This document shows positions 61,857 through 64,000 of a stretch of DNA of 64,000 bases, piece after piece. The stretch is from positions 310,001 through 374,000 of the forward strand of contig JAZBQD010000028.1 of assembly GCA_036583965.1 (NCBI GenBank), given 5' to 3'. Under the pieces are notes generated by a model. The model made no database searches, had not been told where the DNA came from, and saw only the letters and a list, made by a program, of their open reading frames with translations. The position numbers and the translations under genes are program-made. Numbering within the stretch: the stretch's first letter is position 1; each line of letters begins with the position of its first letter. This stretch comes from Prunella strophiata. Its lineage: Eukaryota; Chordata; Aves; Passeriformes; Prunellidae.

Positions 61857-64000
61857 TCCTAAAAAACCCCAAAAACAAACCAAAAAAAACAAAACCCAGA
61901 GAATTTTCAGATCAGGAGATCTGAAGCAGCAATGTCAATCTTTTCCATCAATTTCCTTACACTGAGGATTTCAATCTAAACTGTAATATTACAAAAACCT
62001 GTTAGGTTTTTTTTTTTTTTTTTCCACTTTTATCATGCTCCTTTATTAATTTTTATTTATTTTTTTGTTTGTTATCAGACAGTTTTTAGTGGGTGCACAT
62101 ACATCGGCTTTATAAAATAAGTGTTTCACTTTAGTGGATACACACAAATAGACTTTATAAAATAAGTGTTTCACTTTGGGACTCCAGCTTAAGGTCACTT
62201 CTCCAATAGTTTAAACAATTGAAGAGTTTCAGGGTCTTTGTGACTTGGTCTGTAAAAATCCATTCTTTCTCACTAGTTATAGGGAGGATGTTTAAAGACA
62301 ATATGAAGGCAGTAGTGATGGAATAGTAAAGTCCAGTTTTTGTCCATATAAACATCTACTAAGAACGAAAAAGTACTTCCAGAGTGGTTTTATTGATTGC
62401 TATAGCAGCAACACACCAACACAGTGAGAAGAGTTGGTGTATTTATATGCAGGATTATACTGATAACTGCTAAATTTGGGTGCATCCCTAATTTTGCTGA
62501 AGATAATTTTCTCTTTGTCCTGTGCTGTGTGCATCATGTTCGGCAGCCTTTGCTGCCATTCATTTCTCAGCCTTGGTCACAAGCAGCTCTGGGAACATAT
62601 GTTCAATTTGGACATATTTGGGGGTGCCTGAGGTGATTGTTTACCTGTAATCACTGTTCTCTGAAACACATGGTAGTAGCAGGGTCCCTGCACAAACCTC
62701 CCCATCCAAAGCAGAAGATCCACCATTTTCAGCTTGGAGAAGCTGGCTGTGTATTAATTCACTCATGGGTGGAGTGGCCTCATGCTCCAACAAGCAGCCA
62801 TCAGCCAGGAGTTGGATTCTATCGACTGCATCCTGCTGAGTGTGCTGGATTCACCTCCCCCCACCCATGTATAGATTTACCATCAGTTTCTCTTCAAAGT
62901 TAATACAGAGTAATTATTGCCCTCCTGGAACCATTAACTGGGTGTCCCTCAGTGCAAAGGCATTACACTCGTTGGGGACTCTGCTTCTTAACTCCTGCTC
63001 AGATGTTTGGATGCATCCTTTTCTTTCACAGGAGTGTGTGAGGTGGTCAATTAAATTGTCTGAAGTTGGCTTAATTGGTCCTCTGACACTGATGGAAGCA
63101 TTTGAATTATTGATGAACCAAAGTGGAACATCAATGTAGCAACACTCAGTAATTTTCCTTATCTTGGACACAGCACATAGTTTTGGTAAGGACGTATTCT
63201 TTTGGAATATTTCAGTCTGCGTTTCTTAGACATGTCAGAGGAAGAAACATTCAGAAATAATTGCAGGATAATTCTAATAGAAAGGGATTTTCAATCTGTG
63301 TAACTAAAAAATTGGTACAATTTTTCTTGAAATTTCTTCTTCTACAATTTTTTCAAAGATTCAATTATTATTTCCTAGTAATTATACAACTAGAAATTCA
63401 CAGAATGCAAGTTACTATTTTAGCCTTAATTAGGAAAAGTAAGTAAACACAACTTAATTCACTAAGCAAGTGTCCTAATCAGTCTACTGATTTCCTGCTC
63501 ATTTCAGTTTTCTGCTAATCTCAGGGAATTTACATAACTGACACATTTCCTTTAAATACATTTGATTATCTTCTTTTTGATTTACATGGAAAACCTGGCT
63601 TTTTTTCAGACCTAGTTCTAACATTGCACCATATACAAGATTTCAAGCCTTAACTTTTTTTACTAAGTTTATCAGTTGTACTTAGGGGATTAGTGGTTTA
63701 ACTTTAAATAGCACATGAGAAACAGCTGGAAATCATCTTTATACATGCTTGGAAATTGTGTCACTGTTCCTTTGTGTAGAGAACTAGGATAAGATTCTGT
63801 TTCATTAAATGTTAAAAAAAATATTTATAAAGGAACAAAATCTAGTACTATTTTCATTCTCTTTTCAAATAAATGACAGCTATGGGATTACCTACATATA
63901 TGGGGTAAAACTTGTGTAAAACACTTTGATCAGAGTTTGAAAATGTAGCTTTTATGGAAGAACCTATACCCTTTCAGGATAAATTTTGCAGCATTATAGG
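61857..64000. other. Intronic sequence to the window end
   Basis: AT-rich, with an A/C-rich stretch at 61860-61897, T16 near 62008, and a 45-bp imperfect duplication (units at 62086 and 62131, sharing TTTATAAAATAAGTG). No exon was recognised. Confidence 0.5.
62086..62177. repeat. 45-bp imperfect tandem duplication
   Basis: Two adjacent units with period 45. The second half (CTTTATAAAATAAGTGTTTC) is identical and the first half has diverged. Confidence 0.85.

Noticed and set aside
30151..64000. Upstream CLSTN2 exon with the N-terminal part of cadherin repeat 1
   Set aside because: No translated stretch resembling the expected peptide was seen. CLSTN2 is known for very long 5' introns, so it is probably beyond the window.

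Overview
The window looks like avian, probably songbird, nuclear DNA. It holds CR1 LINEs, several classes of avian-type endogenous retrovirus (ERV) LTR, AT-rich intronic sequence, and vertebrate exons with GT/AG splice sites. The organism is inferred from these repeats; no species marker was identified.

The only host gene recognised is CLSTN2 (calsyntenin-2), on the minus strand. Three consecutive internal coding exons are visible: 29955-30150, 28174-28382 and 21259-21408. Their reading phases join exactly and they encode most of the two extracellular cadherin repeats. The 33.8 kb to the right (upstream in the gene) and the 21.2 kb to the left (downstream) appear to be intron. The 5' exons and the LNS/LamG, transmembrane and cytoplasmic exons are not seen.

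The left third is dominated by mobile DNA. At 1-2790 lies a CR1 LINE (minus) with ORF1 and the endonuclease and start of the reverse transcriptase of ORF2. It is damaged by two one-base frameshifts and two catalytic-residue changes. At 6281-6635 is a probable solo LTR. At 8125-16417 is a nearly complete-length gammaretrovirus-like provirus on the plus strand, antisense to CLSTN2. It has near-identical LTRs, a 4-bp target duplication (CATT), a tRNA-Pro-type primer site, a strong splice donor, broken protease, reverse transcriptase, RNase H and integrase, and an envelope reduced to its transmembrane subunit. Its leader and gag are largely replaced by about 66 copies of a 36-bp minisatellite in two blocks around a matrix-like gag remnant. 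This is the most unusual structure in the window.

The rest is intron with scattered insertions: an ERVL-like solo LTR (21903-22434, 5-bp duplication), a class II-like solo LTR (33104-33483, 6-bp duplication), a CR1 3' end (34683-35400), a truncated ERVL-like provirus with its 3' LTR (45805-46813, minus), a 56-bp x 3 tandem repeat (57685-57851), a probable LTR (61409-61856, minus), and several long A/T homopolymers. No bacterial-type genes, CRISPR arrays, tRNA or rRNA genes were found.
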